Positions 24,665 to 34,076 of a stretch of 64,000 nt of DNA are shown one piece after another. How positions within the stretch are numbered: position 1 is the first letter of the stretch; each line of letters opens with the position of its first letter. The notes below the pieces were generated by a model. It did not search any database and had not been told where the DNA came from. It saw only the letters and a list, made by a program, of their open reading frames with translations. Both the position numbers and the translations under genes were made by a program. The DNA is taken from positions 1 through 64,000 of the forward strand of contig JAFXVS010000067.1 in assembly GCA_017534815.1 (NCBI GenBank), given 5' to 3'. Source of the DNA: Bacteroidaceae bacterium. GTDB lineage: Bacteria > Bacteroidota > Bacteroidia > Bacteroidales > Bacteroidaceae.

Positions 24665-27600
24665 ATGAAGAAGCAACTGAAGAAGGTGCTTGTCTTGGGC
24701 TCAGGCGCCCTGAAGATTGGACAGGCAGGCGAGTTCGACTACTCGGGTAGTCAGGCTCTCAAGGCACTTCGGGAAGAAGGCATCCGGTCGGTGCTGGTGA
24801 ATCCGAATGTGGCAACCATTCAAACGAGTGAAGGTATTGCGGACAAGGTTTATTTCTTGCCAGTCAATACCTTTTTTGTAACCGAAATCATCAAGAAGGA
24901 GCGTCCTGACGGCATTCTGCTGGCATTCGGCGGACAGACTGCCTTGAACTGCGGTACGGAATTGTTCCAGAAGGGCATCCTGAAGGAATATGGCGTAGAA
25001 GTGCTCGGCACCAGTGTTGAGGCTATCATGAACACGGAAGACCGCGACCTTTTCGTGAAGGAGTTGAACAAGGTTGACCTCAAAGTGCCAGTGTCTCAGG
25101 CTTGCGAGACGATGGAGGAGGCAGTCGCTACAGCTCGTCGCATCGGCTACCCCATCATGATTCGTTCTGCTTATGCATTGGGCGGTCTTGGCTCAGGTGT
25201 GTGTCCTGACGAGGAAACCTTTGTGAAGATTGCTGAGTCTGCCTTCACGTTTGCGCCCCAGGTACTCGTTGAGGAGAGTCTGAAAGGCTGGAAGGAGATT
25301 GAGTTCGAGTGCATCCGCGATGCCAACGACCATTGCTTCACAGTGGCTTCGATGGAGAACTTCGACCCACTTGGCATTCATACAGGTGAATCTATCGTGG
25401 TGGCTCCAACTTGCTCATTGACTGACGAGCAAGTGAAGATGTTGCAGGAACTCACCATCAAGTGTGTGCGTCATCTCAACATCGTGGGCGAATGCAACAT
25501 CCAGTTTGCCTTCAACGCCTTCACCAACGATTACCGCATCATCGAAATCAATGCGCGTCTCTCCCGTTCTTCAGCTTTGGCATCAAAGGCAACGGGTTAT
25601 CCCCTCGCATTCGTGGCTGCCAAGATCGCTCTTGGCTATACGCTCGACCAGATTGGCGAGATGGGTACGACCAACTCTGCATACGTGGCTCCATCGCTCG
25701 ACTACCTCATCTGCAAGATTCCACGTTGGGACTTGACCAAGTTCGTGGGTGTAAGCCGCAAGATTGGCTCCAGCATGAAGTCTGTGGGCGAAATCATGTC
25801 TATCGGCCGTACCTTCGAGGAACTCATCCAGAAGGGTCTTCGTATGATTGGTCAGGGCATGCACGGATTCGTAGGCAACGACCACACGAAGTTCGACAAC
25901 CTCGATGAGGAACTGGCGAACCCAACCGACCTGCGTATCTTCGCCATCGCTCAGGCATTGGAAGAGGGCTACAGCATCGACCGCATCTATGAGTTAACCA
26001 AGATTGACCCTTGGTTCATCGAAAGACTGAAGAATATCGTTGACTACAAGCATAAGCTGGAGGAGTACAACACGGTGGAAGAGATTCCTGCCGACGTGCT
26101 CCGTCAGGCAAAGATTTATGGTTTCTCCGACTTCCAGATTGCACGCTTCGTACGCAAGGAGGCTTGTGAGAACATGGAGAAGGAGAACCTTGCTGTACGT
26201 GCCTATCGCAAGAAGTTGGGCATCCTGCCAGCTGTGAAGCGCATCCCAACTGTAGCAAGCGAGCATCCTGACCTGACCAACTACCTCTACATGACTTACG
26301 CTGTAGAAGGTTACGATGTGAACTACTACGCTCACGAGAAGTCTGTCGTTGTGCTTGGTTCAGGTGCTTATCGTATCGGTTCTTCCGTCGAGTTTGACTG
26401 GTGTTCGGTCAATGCCATCACGACTGCAAGGAAACTGGGCTACAAGAGCATCATGATCAACTACAACCCTGAGACCGTATCGACCGACTACGATATGTGC
26501 GACCGCCTCTACTTCGACGAACTTTCCTTCGAGCGTGTGCTCGACGTGATTGACCTGGAGAATCCACGTGGCGTGATTGTCTCTGTGGGTGGTCAGATTC
26601 CTAACAACTTGGCCATGAAACTCTATCGTCAGAGCGTGCCAATCTTGGGTACCAGCCCTGTCAGCATCGACCGTGCCGAGAACCGCAACAAGTTCTCTGC
26701 TATGCTCGACCAACTCGGCATCGACCAGCCTCAGTGGAGCGCGCTGACCAGCATGGATGACGTGAAGGCTTTCGTCGAGCGTGTGGGATTCCCTGTGCTC
26801 GTGCGTCCTTCTTACGTGCTTTCAGGTGCAGCCATGAACGTCTGCTACGATTATGAGGAGTTGGAACGCTTCCTCCAGATGGCCAGCGAGGTCAGCAAGG
26901 AATATCCAGTGGTCATCTCCCAGTTCATGCAAGAGACCAACGAGGTGGAATTCGATGCAGTGGCACAGAACGGCGAGGTGGTTGAATACGCCATCTCTGA
27001 GCACGTTGAGTTTGCTGGTGTACACTCAGGCGACGCTACGATGGTGTTCCCTGCTCAGCAAATCAGCTTTGCCACTATCCGTCAGATCAAGAAGATCAGC
27101 CGTGCCATCGCTAAGGAATTGAACATCTCTGGTCCGTTCAATATCCAGTATCTCGCCAAGGGACGCGATGTGAAGGTCATCGAGTGTAACCTCCGTGCCT
27201 CACGTTCTTTTCCATTTGTCAGCAAGGTGCTCAAGCGCAACTTCATCGACACAGCCACGCGTATCATGCTCGATGCTCCTTACACTAAGCCAGACAAGAG
27301 CGAGTTCGACATCGACCGCATGGGTGTGAAGGCCAGCCAGTTCTCCTTCGCTCGTCTGCAGAATGCTGACCCTGTGTTGGGTGTCGATATGAGTAGTACT
27401 GGTGAGGTGGGTTGTATGGGCGACACCTACGAGGAGGCGCTCCTCAACGCCATGATAGCCACAGGCTATAAGATTCCATCCAAGGACAAGGCCATCATGA
27501 TTTCCTCTGGTGGTACCAAGGAGAAGGTGGCGATGCTCGATGCAGCCCGTGCCCTTGTGGAGAAAGGCTACACCATCTGTGCCAGCGAGGGAACCGCCAA

Positions 27601-27898
27601 GTTCCTCAACGACAACAACGTCAAGGCTACAGCTGTAGGATGGCCAGATGAGGAAGGTGGTGACAAGCCCAACGTGATGAAGATGATTGCCGACCACAAG
27701 TTCGACCTCATCGTCAATATCCCCAAGAACCACTCCAAGCGTGAGCTCACCAATGGCTATCGCATCCGTCGTGGTGCCATCGACCACAATATTCCGCTCA
27801 TCACCAACGCCCGTCTCGCCTCCGCCTTCATCGAGGCCTTCTGCGAGAAAGGCATGGAAGATTTGCAAATCAAGTCTTGGCAAGAGTATGACGCTTGA
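24665..27898 (+). CDS. carB: Carbamoyl phosphate synthase large subunit
   Basis: 1077 residues, normal length. Two homologous ATP-grasp synthetase halves are visible: first half with VLGSGALKIGQAGEFDYSGSQ (~11) and EINARLSRSSALASKATGYPLA, second half with VVLGSGAYRIGSSVEFDWCSV (~560) and VIECNLRASRSFPFVSKVL, followed by the MGS-like allosteric domain (~940-1060; KDKAIMISSGGTKEKVAMLD). It makes carbamoyl phosphate from glutamine-derived ammonia, bicarbonate and two ATP for arginine and pyrimidine synthesis. carA is not next to it in this window. Confidence 0.97.
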   Translation: MKKQLKKVLVLGSGALKIGQAGEFDYSGSQALKALREEGIRSVLVNPNVATIQTSEGIADKVYFLPVNTFFVTEIIKKERPDGILLAFGGQTALNCGTELFQKGILKEYGVEVLGTSVEAIMNTEDRDLFVKELNKVDLKVPVSQACETMEEAVATARRIGYPIMIRSAYALGGLGSGVCPDEETFVKIAESAFTFAPQVLVEESLKGWKEIEFECIRDANDHCFTVASMENFDPLGIHTGESIVVAPTCSLTDEQVKMLQELTIKCVRHLNIVGECNIQFAFNAFTNDYRIIEINARLSRSSALASKATGYPLAFVAAKIALGYTLDQIGEMGTTNSAYVAPSLDYLICKIPRWDLTKFVGVSRKIGSSMKSVGEIMSIGRTFEELIQKGLRMIGQGMHGFVGNDHTKFDNLDEELANPTDLRIFAIAQALEEGYSIDRIYELTKIDPWFIERLKNIVDYKHKLEEYNTVEEIPADVLRQAKIYGFSDFQIARFVRKEACENMEKENLAVRAYRKKLGILPAVKRIPTVASEHPDLTNYLYMTYAVEGYDVNYYAHEKSVVVLGSGAYRIGSSVEFDWCSVNAITTARKLGYKSIMINYNPETVSTDYDMCDRLYFDELSFERVLDVIDLENPRGVIVSVGGQIPNNLAMKLYRQSVPILGTSPVSIDRAENRNKFSAMLDQLGIDQPQWSALTSMDDVKAFVERVGFPVLVRPSYVLSGAAMNVCYDYEELERFLQMASEVSKEYPVVISQFMQETNEVEFDAVAQNGEVVEYAISEHVEFAGVHSGDATMVFPAQQISFATIRQIKKISRAIAKELNISGPFNIQYLAKGRDVKVIECNLRASRSFPFVSKVLKRNFIDTATRIMLDAPYTKPDKSEFDIDRMGVKASQFSFARLQNADPVLGVDMSSTGEVGCMGDTYEEALLNAMIATGYKIPSKDKAIMISSGGTKEKVAMLDAARALVEKGYTICASEGTAKFLNDNNVKATAVGWPDEEGGDKPNVMKMIADHKFDLIVNIPKNHSKRELTNGYRIRRGAIDHNIPLITNARLASAFIEAFCEKGMEDLQIKSWQEYDA

Positions 27899-27936
27899 TT
27901 GTTGAATCGATAATCAACGAAGAAACACTTAATAAT

Positions 27937-27970
27937 AAAGGTGAGCACTCATCCGAATGCTCACCTTTTT
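27937..27970. terminator. Bidirectional terminator between carB and the dockerin protein gene
   Basis: AAAGGTGAGCA (27937-27947) pairs perfectly with TGCTCACCTTT (27958-27968) across a 10-nt loop; a run of T follows on the plus strand and A precedes it, so it can serve both converging genes. Confidence 0.8.
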
Positions 27971-27989
27971 CATTTGTATCTGAACAGAA

Positions 27990-30506
27990 TTACTTCACCC
28001 ACACTTTCTTCACTTGTCCGTCGCTCATCTTGATAAGATTGAATCCCTTTTGAGGTGCAGACAGTTGGATGCCATCAAGCGTGTAGTAGGTGAATGGAAC
28101 AGATTCCATATCAGTCGTTTCCAACTCTTCCACGCCAGTGGTGTTACCAGTATTGATGAAATAATCATCCAGCATGACAGAAGAGAGGTTGGGCTTCGTC
28201 ACCATACAATTCGCCAACGAAATCTGAGCGTTCTCATCTAGAGCCATATCATCATCCGTTGTCAATGCCACAGTAATGATAGATTCTCCAGTCTTGTTGA
28301 AGCAGGCGTTGTCATCGGCATAGCATGCCACGCTGATGGTCTTCCCGTCTTCCTGCATGGCTGCCTTCAGATTATGTGTGGTGGCAGTTGCATTGCCAAG
28401 TGCCACGATGGGTTTACCGTTTTCGTCAATGGCAACTCGCACACCCTCTGGAACTTTGATGTCGAACGATGCAGCCGTGTAGTCAGCCACGCCACTCATG
28501 TCAACGCACATCGTCGTGTTTTCACCAGCCGTGAGGCTGAGGTTTTTTCCCGTGGTGAATTCAGGAACAGCGGCAGCAGCGTAACGAGCCCGCTCTTTTG
28601 CTGAGGACGGTCTGAATTGTCCCGTCTGGATGAAGTTCACCAATGCCACGATGTCATCAATGAGCGTCTTGCCATCTCCAGTGAAGTCCGTTGATGGTTT
28701 CTCCTCCGATTCATTTCCAGAGGTCTCCTCGCCCAATACCACTGCCGTCGCCACCATCTGCACATCATCATTGTCCAGCGTACCGTCCATGTCCACATCA
28801 CCAGGCACATCATCCTCCACAACAGGAGAGATGGAAATCTTGGCAATACGCAAGACATTAGAATAATAATTCCGATCTTTCGCTAAGACTTGTGAAGCTA
28901 ATTGTAAGACATCAGCGATGTTCGCTTCATCGTGCGTGTCAAGTTGGAATGTGAATGTTTCTGTTTTTTGTCCTCCATACACAAAGATTTCATCAAGTTG
29001 ATCTTCTGTTGGTTGAGGATTGGTTATTACCTGTGGTGTTACCTTCCCATTTCGATACAAATACAATCTGAATCGGTTGGGACGTGTATCCCCTGCATCT
29101 TCTGTGTTGGCTGCAATGGTTACAGATACGTTATAAAGTCGATTAGGCAATAGGGTGAATGGCATATCGTAACCAACTTTAGAACTGGTACTATAAGATG
29201 TCGCTTTCCAATACTTATTTCCATCTATTCCATACGAGGCGTCACATTTTACATAATCAATTGAACATCCACTTGTATAATCCCAATTAGGATTTTCCAA
29301 ATCAATGTCTGCCGATGCCTTCAGCATGTTGGGAATCATATCTTCACAAACTTTGTCAACTACATATACATCTCCTTCCTCACAATCATTGTAATAAGCC
29401 ACAGAGTGTGCCTTCATCATGTCGGCCTCTGCTGGGGTGAGATGACGGAACCATTCTGTCGTTAATGCTTGTTTTACATTTTCAGAAGGCTCTTCTCCAA
29501 AGATGTCTTTGTACTTGTTGCAAAGCGACATCCATGCTTCGGCTGTTGGCAGTATATAGATTCCTTGCGTAGCCTTAAGCTTTGAATTAGCATACCAAGA
29601 GCCAAACCTGTCCTGAGCAATCAGATCTGTAAGTGAAGAAGGAACCGATGTGGTTTCTACGCTGACGGGATCAGATGCCTCTGACTGATTACGGCTATAG
29701 TCGATGGCTTTTACTTTATACCGATAGCTGCGACCTCCCTTCACGTCAGAGTCAATAAATTCCGTCTTATCTATCATACGTCCAATGACATTCCAGGAAG
29801 TGCTATTTGCTCCTTCTGCCCTCAACACCACATATCCGACAACGTCAGTTGAACTGCTTGCTGTCCATGACAGTTTCAAACTTCCAGACTGCTCCTCTAC
29901 TTCCAGGGCTGTCGGAGCAACTGGTGCATCCTTTTCCAAAGAAGCATCTGCTGGAATGAATCTCCACTTCTGCAAGTCGTTGCCAGTGAAATTCTGTGTC
30001 ACCACAGATCCCAGAGAACTTGTACCTGTGACTCCCAGATAAAGCTCTGAATGACGTGATCGTATATAATAGTAACCTTTTTCGGCATATTCCAAGAACC
30101 ACTGCTCGTAGGTGTCTCCATCACCTCTCGATATGACAATATTTGCACCAGTAGAAGTGCTTTGGTCCTTAAGGCTTATAATATGGTAGTCATGTCTCTC
30201 ACTGCGTATGATATAGTATTCGAAGTCGCCACCATTATTATTTGCTACAGGCTCGAATATCCACCTCTGATAGTTGTTCGAAGCAGTTCCATTATAGTTT
30301 CCCTTATTGATGACCGTTCCATCCGCATCATTCTTTGCCGTGAAACAATATTTGGATCCCTTGTTCTGTATGACAAGACTACGATCGGTATATATGGGTT
30401 CTATTGGTGTATCTTCACCTTCCCACGCCGACTGTTGTGCAAACGATGTTGCCGGCACCATGCCCAACAATATCGCTGTGATAAAAATACCTACAGATTT
30501 CTTCAT
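27990..30506 (-). CDS. Large secreted protein: ricin-like, Fn3, dockerin, cohesin-like domains
   Basis: 838 residues, signal peptide MKKSVGIFITAILLGMVPATSFAQ. Domains in order: RICIN_like lectin block (~45-185; NYQRWIFEP, YEQWFLEYAEKGYYYI, LQKWRFIP), Fn3 (~195-285), a middle region of unknown fold (~290-560) with a jelly-roll-like FRLYLYRNGKV part, a type I dockerin (~570-640) with two Ca-binding loops (GDVDMDGTLDNDDVQM and DFTGDGKTLIDDIVALVNFI), a cohesin-like beta domain (~660-800) and a tail TYYTLDGIQL...KGFNLIK. No catalytic motif was recognised, so the role is likely carbohydrate binding or adhesion at the surface. The lectin block and tail resemble those of the GH30-like protein. Confidence 0.72.
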   Translation of the reverse strand: MKKSVGIFITAILLGMVPATSFAQQSAWEGEDTPIEPIYTDRSLVIQNKGSKYCFTAKNDADGTVINKGNYNGTASNNYQRWIFEPVANNNGGDFEYYIIRSERHDYHIISLKDQSTSTGANIVISRGDGDTYEQWFLEYAEKGYYYIRSRHSELYLGVTGTSSLGSVVTQNFTGNDLQKWRFIPADASLEKDAPVAPTALEVEEQSGSLKLSWTASSSTDVVGYVVLRAEGANSTSWNVIGRMIDKTEFIDSDVKGGRSYRYKVKAIDYSRNQSEASDPVSVETTSVPSSLTDLIAQDRFGSWYANSKLKATQGIYILPTAEAWMSLCNKYKDIFGEEPSENVKQALTTEWFRHLTPAEADMMKAHSVAYYNDCEEGDVYVVDKVCEDMIPNMLKASADIDLENPNWDYTSGCSIDYVKCDASYGIDGNKYWKATSYSTSSKVGYDMPFTLLPNRLYNVSVTIAANTEDAGDTRPNRFRLYLYRNGKVTPQVITNPQPTEDQLDEIFVYGGQKTETFTFQLDTHDEANIADVLQLASQVLAKDRNYYSNVLRIAKISISPVVEDDVPGDVDMDGTLDNDDVQMVATAVVLGEETSGNESEEKPSTDFTGDGKTLIDDIVALVNFIQTGQFRPSSAKERARYAAAAVPEFTTGKNLSLTAGENTTMCVDMSGVADYTAASFDIKVPEGVRVAIDENGKPIVALGNATATTHNLKAAMQEDGKTISVACYADDNACFNKTGESIITVALTTDDDMALDENAQISLANCMVTKPNLSSVMLDDYFINTGNTTGVEELETTDMESVPFTYYTLDGIQLSAPQKGFNLIKMSDGQVKKVWVK

Positions 30507-30562
30507 ATAAGTTTAGTCGATTTATAATTAGTATTCTATCCTTTGAATTACAAATTCGGGGG

Positions 30563-30593
30563 CAAAGGTAGTGAAAACCGAGAGAAGAACAAA
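30563..30593 (-). promoter_or_regulatory. Promoter of the dockerin/ricin-like protein gene
   Basis: On the minus strand TTTG (30593-30590), 19-nt spacer, TACCTTTG (30570-30563), then 56 nt to the ATG. Full consensus. Confidence 0.75.
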
Positions 30594-30681
30594 ATAAATA
30601 CAAATTTATTTTTTATTCCGAGGTGCATCCTACTTTCGACGTTAGTCAACGGTAACACAAATGTCTTTAACTGCAAAATAA

Positions 30682-30712
30682 AATCATCTTTTTTGCAAGA
30701 AAAATGATGATT
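30682..30712 (-). terminator. Terminator of the truncated RecG-like gene
   Basis: A 13-bp stem with one mismatch (30682-30694 with 30700-30712, loop GCAAG). On the minus strand it is followed by TTTATTTT, as expected for an intrinsic terminator downstream of the gene ending at 30858. The rest of the 30594-30857 spacer shows nothing else. Confidence 0.6.
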
Positions 30713-30857
30713 CGCTCTCAAATTAATTCAATAATTGTGTGATGTTGTTGTTGTGTTAGTTGTCTCTTAAATTATTGACTTATATTTGCTTTTCTGAAGA
30801 CTGCCATCTATACCACATAATGGTTCCGAAGAGAGGATGAGGGAGTAGAGACCGCAA

Positions 30858-31952
30858 TTACTTCTTTTTGCAAACCCTCCATTCACCACCAAAATCTCCA
30901 CCAATGTGTTCAATCACACCATTTTCTTTTAACGCTTTAATGTCACGCTTAATCGTGCGTTCATGGGTGTCGAGTTTTTCAGCAATTTCCTCAGAGGTTA
31001 TATGGGAATTCTGAGCCATGAGACTTACAATAGCCTGTCTACGTCTGTTCTTTTTCTCTTTAACTGATAGTCTTTCATAAGGTTCCAACGGCAATGCGAG
31101 TTCCTCATCTGTCAGCTCTGGGACTTTTTCCAGTCCTGTCTGGGACATTTTAACAGTTTTAGTGACATTTTCATCCGAAGACGGTGACAATTTCATTTCG
31201 TTTGGGACATCTGTTTGGGACATTTTAACAGTCTCAGTGACATTTTCGCCCATAGATGGTGACATTTTCTTGCTGACGGTGACATTTTCATCCTGATAGG
31301 TAATCGAGAACACAAACTGCTGACCGCTGTTGATCTCTATCTTATATCCAGGATAGTAGAGTGGCGCATAGCGCAGGATGTTGCGAGTGCCAGAACCTAA
31401 ATCCTCTGCCCAATGCAATTCGTGGAACACACGAACCAGCAACGGATTCTTTGTGTAGTTGCTCAATTGCTGTATGGTCAACTCACCTTCCGGAATCTCA
31501 GGTAGCAGGCGCGTGGGATTCTTCGTTACCACACGATCCTTGAACACATGGAAGAAACAAGCAAAGCCAGAACTGAAATCGGTATGTACGCAGAGGTTAC
31601 CGACAATCTCGCGAAACAAGTCCCAGCGTATGTTCTGACGCTGCACGGAGTTATTTGGCAGATAAAACCTGTCGGGAAGATAGCGTTCCACGAAAGCTCC
31701 CATCTGGTCATATACCTGAATCAGATTCTGCCGCATCGTCTTTCGGTCGTCATAGCGGCTCGGGAATTGGCTCATATCGTTATACTGAGCATAAGTACAC
31801 ATGTGGAACACAGCCTCAAACCTGTATCGCGGCATCAGTTCCGTAATCGCATCTTCCGTACCGAAAAGTATCAGCGCAGCATATTTTAGCTGCAGCTTAT
31901 CGCCATCCATCTTAGCCAGATGAGTACTCAAAAGAATCTCTTCATCCGTCAT
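30858..31952 (-). CDS. RecG/AlbA_2-type ATPase-like regulator, N-terminus missing
   Basis: 364 residues from the first ATG. The chain matches the C-terminal two thirds of the 'putative DNA helicase RecG-like / AlbA_2' transcriptional regulator family: ALILFGTEDAITELMPRYRFEA, the HATPase_c_4-like block (REIVGNLCVHTDFSSG, HWAEDLGSGTRNI) and a C-terminal winged helix (HITSEEIAEKLDTHERTIKRDIKALKENG). The N-terminal Schlafen/AlbA_2 DNA-binding domain is absent. The frame stays open upstream to a TAA near 32061 and translates to related-looking sequence (EYFRDAATIQPSHTWLQ), so the gene seems to have lost its 5' end. Residues ~225-275 hold a degenerate repeat (ENVTETVKMSQT). Possibly a pseudogene. 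Confidence 0.65.
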   Translation of the reverse strand: MTDEEILLSTHLAKMDGDKLQLKYAALILFGTEDAITELMPRYRFEAVFHMCTYAQYNDMSQFPSRYDDRKTMRQNLIQVYDQMGAFVERYLPDRFYLPNNSVQRQNIRWDLFREIVGNLCVHTDFSSGFACFFHVFKDRVVTKNPTRLLPEIPEGELTIQQLSNYTKNPLLVRVFHELHWAEDLGSGTRNILRYAPLYYPGYKIEINSGQQFVFSITYQDENVTVSKKMSPSMGENVTETVKMSQTDVPNEMKLSPSSDENVTKTVKMSQTGLEKVPELTDEELALPLEPYERLSVKEKKNRRRQAIVSLMAQNSHITSEEIAEKLDTHERTIKRDIKALKENGVIEHIGGDFGGEWRVCKKK

Positions 31953-32090
31953 CTGTAGCCAAGTGTGCGAGGGCTGAATCGTAGCTGCATCTCGGAAATA
32001 CTCAAATATATTTGGTATTTCGCTCGATTTGCACGACCGTTGGCTACGCTCAAGTTACTCACGCTCGACAATAAAAATAGTTATTTTCAT

Positions 32091-32121
32091 TTTGTATTGT
32101 GCTCACTTAATCGTAACTTTG
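32091..32121 (+). promoter_or_regulatory. hisS promoter
   Basis: TTTG (32091-32094), 19-nt spacer, TAACTTTG (32114-32121), then 19 nt to the ATG. Full consensus. Confidence 0.8.
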
Positions 32122-32140
32122 CACCCAAATTGAGAAGATT

Positions 32141-33499
32141 ATGGCACAGAAACCAAGTATTCCAAAGGGAACGCGTGACTTTTCGCCTGTGGAGATGGCG
32201 AAGCGCAATTATATTTTCAACACCATCAAGGAGGTGTATGCCTTGTATGGGTTCCAGCAGATTGAGACGCCTGCGATGGAGAATCTCTCTACGCTGATGG
32301 GCAAGTATGGCGAGGAGGGCGACAAGCTGCTCTTCAAGATACTGAACTCGGGCGATTTCCTGCACGGGATGACCCCTAATGAGGTGGCGACAACGAGCAC
32401 GGGCAAGTTGGCGGCGAAGTTCTGCGAGAAGGGCTTGCGCTACGACCTGACGGTGCCGTTCGCCCGTTATGTGGTGCAGCACAGGGAGGAACTGGCATTG
32501 CCGTTCAAGCGTTACCAGATTCAGCCGGTGTGGCGCGCTGACCGTCCGCAGAAGGGTCGGTACAGGGAGTTCTACCAGTGTGACGCTGATGTGGTGGGCA
32601 GTGACTCGTTGCTGAACGAGGTGGAACTGATGCAGATCATCGACACGGTGTTCACGCGCTTTGGCGTGAGGGTGTGCATCAAGATGAACAACCGCAAGAT
32701 TCTGACGGGCATCGCGGAGATGATTGGACAGGCTGAGAAGATTGTGGACATCACGGTGGCGATGGATAAGTTGGACAAGATTGGTCTGGATGCGGTGAAC
32801 GCTGAACTGGCGGAGGACGGCATCCCTGCTGATGCCATCGCGAAGTTGCAGCCTATCATTCAGCTGAGCGGTTCGAATGCAGAGAAGCTGGCGACGATGA
32901 AGGAGGTGCTGAAGGATTCGGAGACGGGTCTGAAGGGTGTGGAGGAAATGGAGTACATCCTCTCGAAACTGGGTGGACTGACCAATCAGGTGGAATTGGA
33001 TTTGACGTTAGCTCGTGGCCTGAATTACTATACGGGTGCCATCTTTGAGGTGAAGGCGCTGGATGTGGAGATTGGTTCCATCACGGGTGGTGGCCGTTAT
33101 GACAACTTGACGGGCATCTTTGGTATGCCTGGCCTGAGTGGCGTGGGCATCTCGTTTGGTGCAGACCGCATCTTCGATGTGCTGAACCAGCTGGATCTGT
33201 ATCCGAAGGAGGCTGTGGGCGGCACACAGGTGTTGTTCGTGAACTTCGGCGAGGCTGAGACGGACTATTGCCTGCCAGTATTGGCACAGCTGCGTCAGGC
33301 TGGCATCAGTGCGGAGATGTATCCTGATGCCGTGAAGATGAAGAAGCAGATGAGTTATGCGAATGCAAAGGGCATCCCATTTGTGGTGATGGCTGGTGAG
33401 ACGGAAATGAAGGAGGGTGTGATGGCGCTGAAGAATATGGTGACTGGAGAACAGCAGGTGGTGAAGGCTGATGAGTTGGTGGGTAAAGTTGAGGGTTGA
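32141..33499 (+). CDS. hisS: Histidyl-tRNA synthetase
   Basis: 452 residues, class II aminoacyl-tRNA synthetase that charges tRNA-His. Motifs: N-terminal [13 protein letters not shown], motif 2 region [30 protein letters not shown], the histidine-binding [15 protein letters not shown], motif 3 [13 protein letters not shown]...[13 protein letters not shown], then the anticodon-binding domain (~355-450). Own promoter upstream and a strong hairpin after the stop, so it is a single-gene unit. Confidence 0.97.
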   Translation: MAQKPSIPKGTRDFSPVEMAKRNYIFNTIKEVYALYGFQQIETPAMENLSTLMGKYGEEGDKLLFKILNSGDFLHGMTPNEVATTSTGKLAAKFCEKGLRYDLTVPFARYVVQHREELALPFKRYQIQPVWRADRPQKGRYREFYQCDADVVGSDSLLNEVELMQIIDTVFTRFGVRVCIKMNNRKILTGIAEMIGQAEKIVDITVAMDKLDKIGLDAVNAELAEDGIPADAIAKLQPIIQLSGSNAEKLATMKEVLKDSETGLKGVEEMEYILSKLGGLTNQVELDLTLARGLNYYTGAIFEVKALDVEIGSITGGGRYDNLTGIFGMPGLSGVGISFGADRIFDVLNQLDLYPKEAVGGTQVLFVNFGEAETDYCLPVLAQLRQAGISAEMYPDAVKMKKQMSYANAKGIPFVVMAGETEMKEGVMALKNMVTGEQQVVKADELVGKVEG

Positions 33500-33523
33500 G
33501 AGATTAGCGGTTAGAGATAACAT
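33487..33523. repeat. Dispersed TTGAGAG-type repeat after hisS
   Basis: AGTTGAGGGTTGAGAGATTAG and GGTTAGAGATAAC are imperfect copies of the same minisatellite seen at 2006-2040, in ribF and at 61.1 and 62.2 kb; the first bases overlap the hisS stop codon. Confidence 0.5.
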
Positions 33524-33562
33524 TAAGGTTAGGGGTTAAAATCAATCCAACCCCTAACCTTA
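33524..33562. terminator. Strong bidirectional terminator between hisS and the receiver gene
   Basis: A perfect 14-bp stem, TAAGGTTAGGGGTT (33524-33537) with AACCCCTAACCTTA (33549-33562), 11-nt loop, followed by TATTTTAT. It serves the converging hisS and response-regulator genes. Confidence 0.85.
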
Positions 33563-33599
33563 TATTTTATACTTACTATTTTACAGTCTTCAGGCGTGA

Positions 33600-34025
33600 T
33601 TATCCTGCGGCATGCTTAGCAGCCTGCAGGTTAATCTGCGTGGTGACACTGCTAAGGAGTTTCTCCATGATGATGGGCTTGTTGATGAAGTCATTAGCAC
33701 CCAGTTGGAAACCCTTGGAAATGTCCTGCTCAGAGTTGAGGGCTGAGAGGATGATGATGGGCAGGTCTTTGGTGGCATCGTCAGCACGGAGGCGGCGGAT
33801 GACTTCAAAACCGTCGATACCTGGCATCATGAGGTCGAGCAGCACGAGGTTGGGTTTCTTCTGTGCAATGGCGTCAAGGGCAGCCTGTCCACCATTAGCG
33901 GTACGAATCTCAAAGGTGTACTGTGAGAGCATCTTCTTGATAAGAAGGATGTTCAATGGAACGTCATCGACAACAAGCACGGATAAACTTTCCACGTCGA
34001 TTCCTGGTGTGATGTAATTGTTCAT
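33600..34025 (-). CDS. Single-domain response regulator
   Basis: 141 residues, one CheY-like receiver and no output domain. Acidic pair Asp20-Asp21, phosphoacceptor Asp64 (LVLLDLMMPGIDGFEV), Ser94 at the switch position (IILSALN) and Lys116 (ANDFINKPI), so it should be phosphorylatable. It has an N-terminal extension of about 14 residues and lies 51 bp after the TackOD1-like zinc-ribbon gene, which is probably in the same transcript. No kinase is adjacent. The output is presumably by protein contact. Confidence 0.9.
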   Translation of the reverse strand: MNNYITPGIDVESLSVLVVDDVPLNILLIKKMLSQYTFEIRTANGGQAALDAIAQKKPNLVLLDLMMPGIDGFEVIRRLRADDATKDLPIIILSALNSEQDISKGFQLGANDFINKPIIMEKLLSSVTTQINLQAAKHAAG

Positions 34026-34076
34026 ATCGGTATATTTTTTGAGTTTTTATTAGTTTTATTCGTATTTTATTCTCTG

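Noticed and set aside
27990..30506. Cellulosome component
   Set aside because: A dockerin and a cohesin-like domain occur in the same protein, but no scaffoldin or other dockerin proteins are present; such domains are common in Bacteroidetes secreted proteins without cellulosomes.
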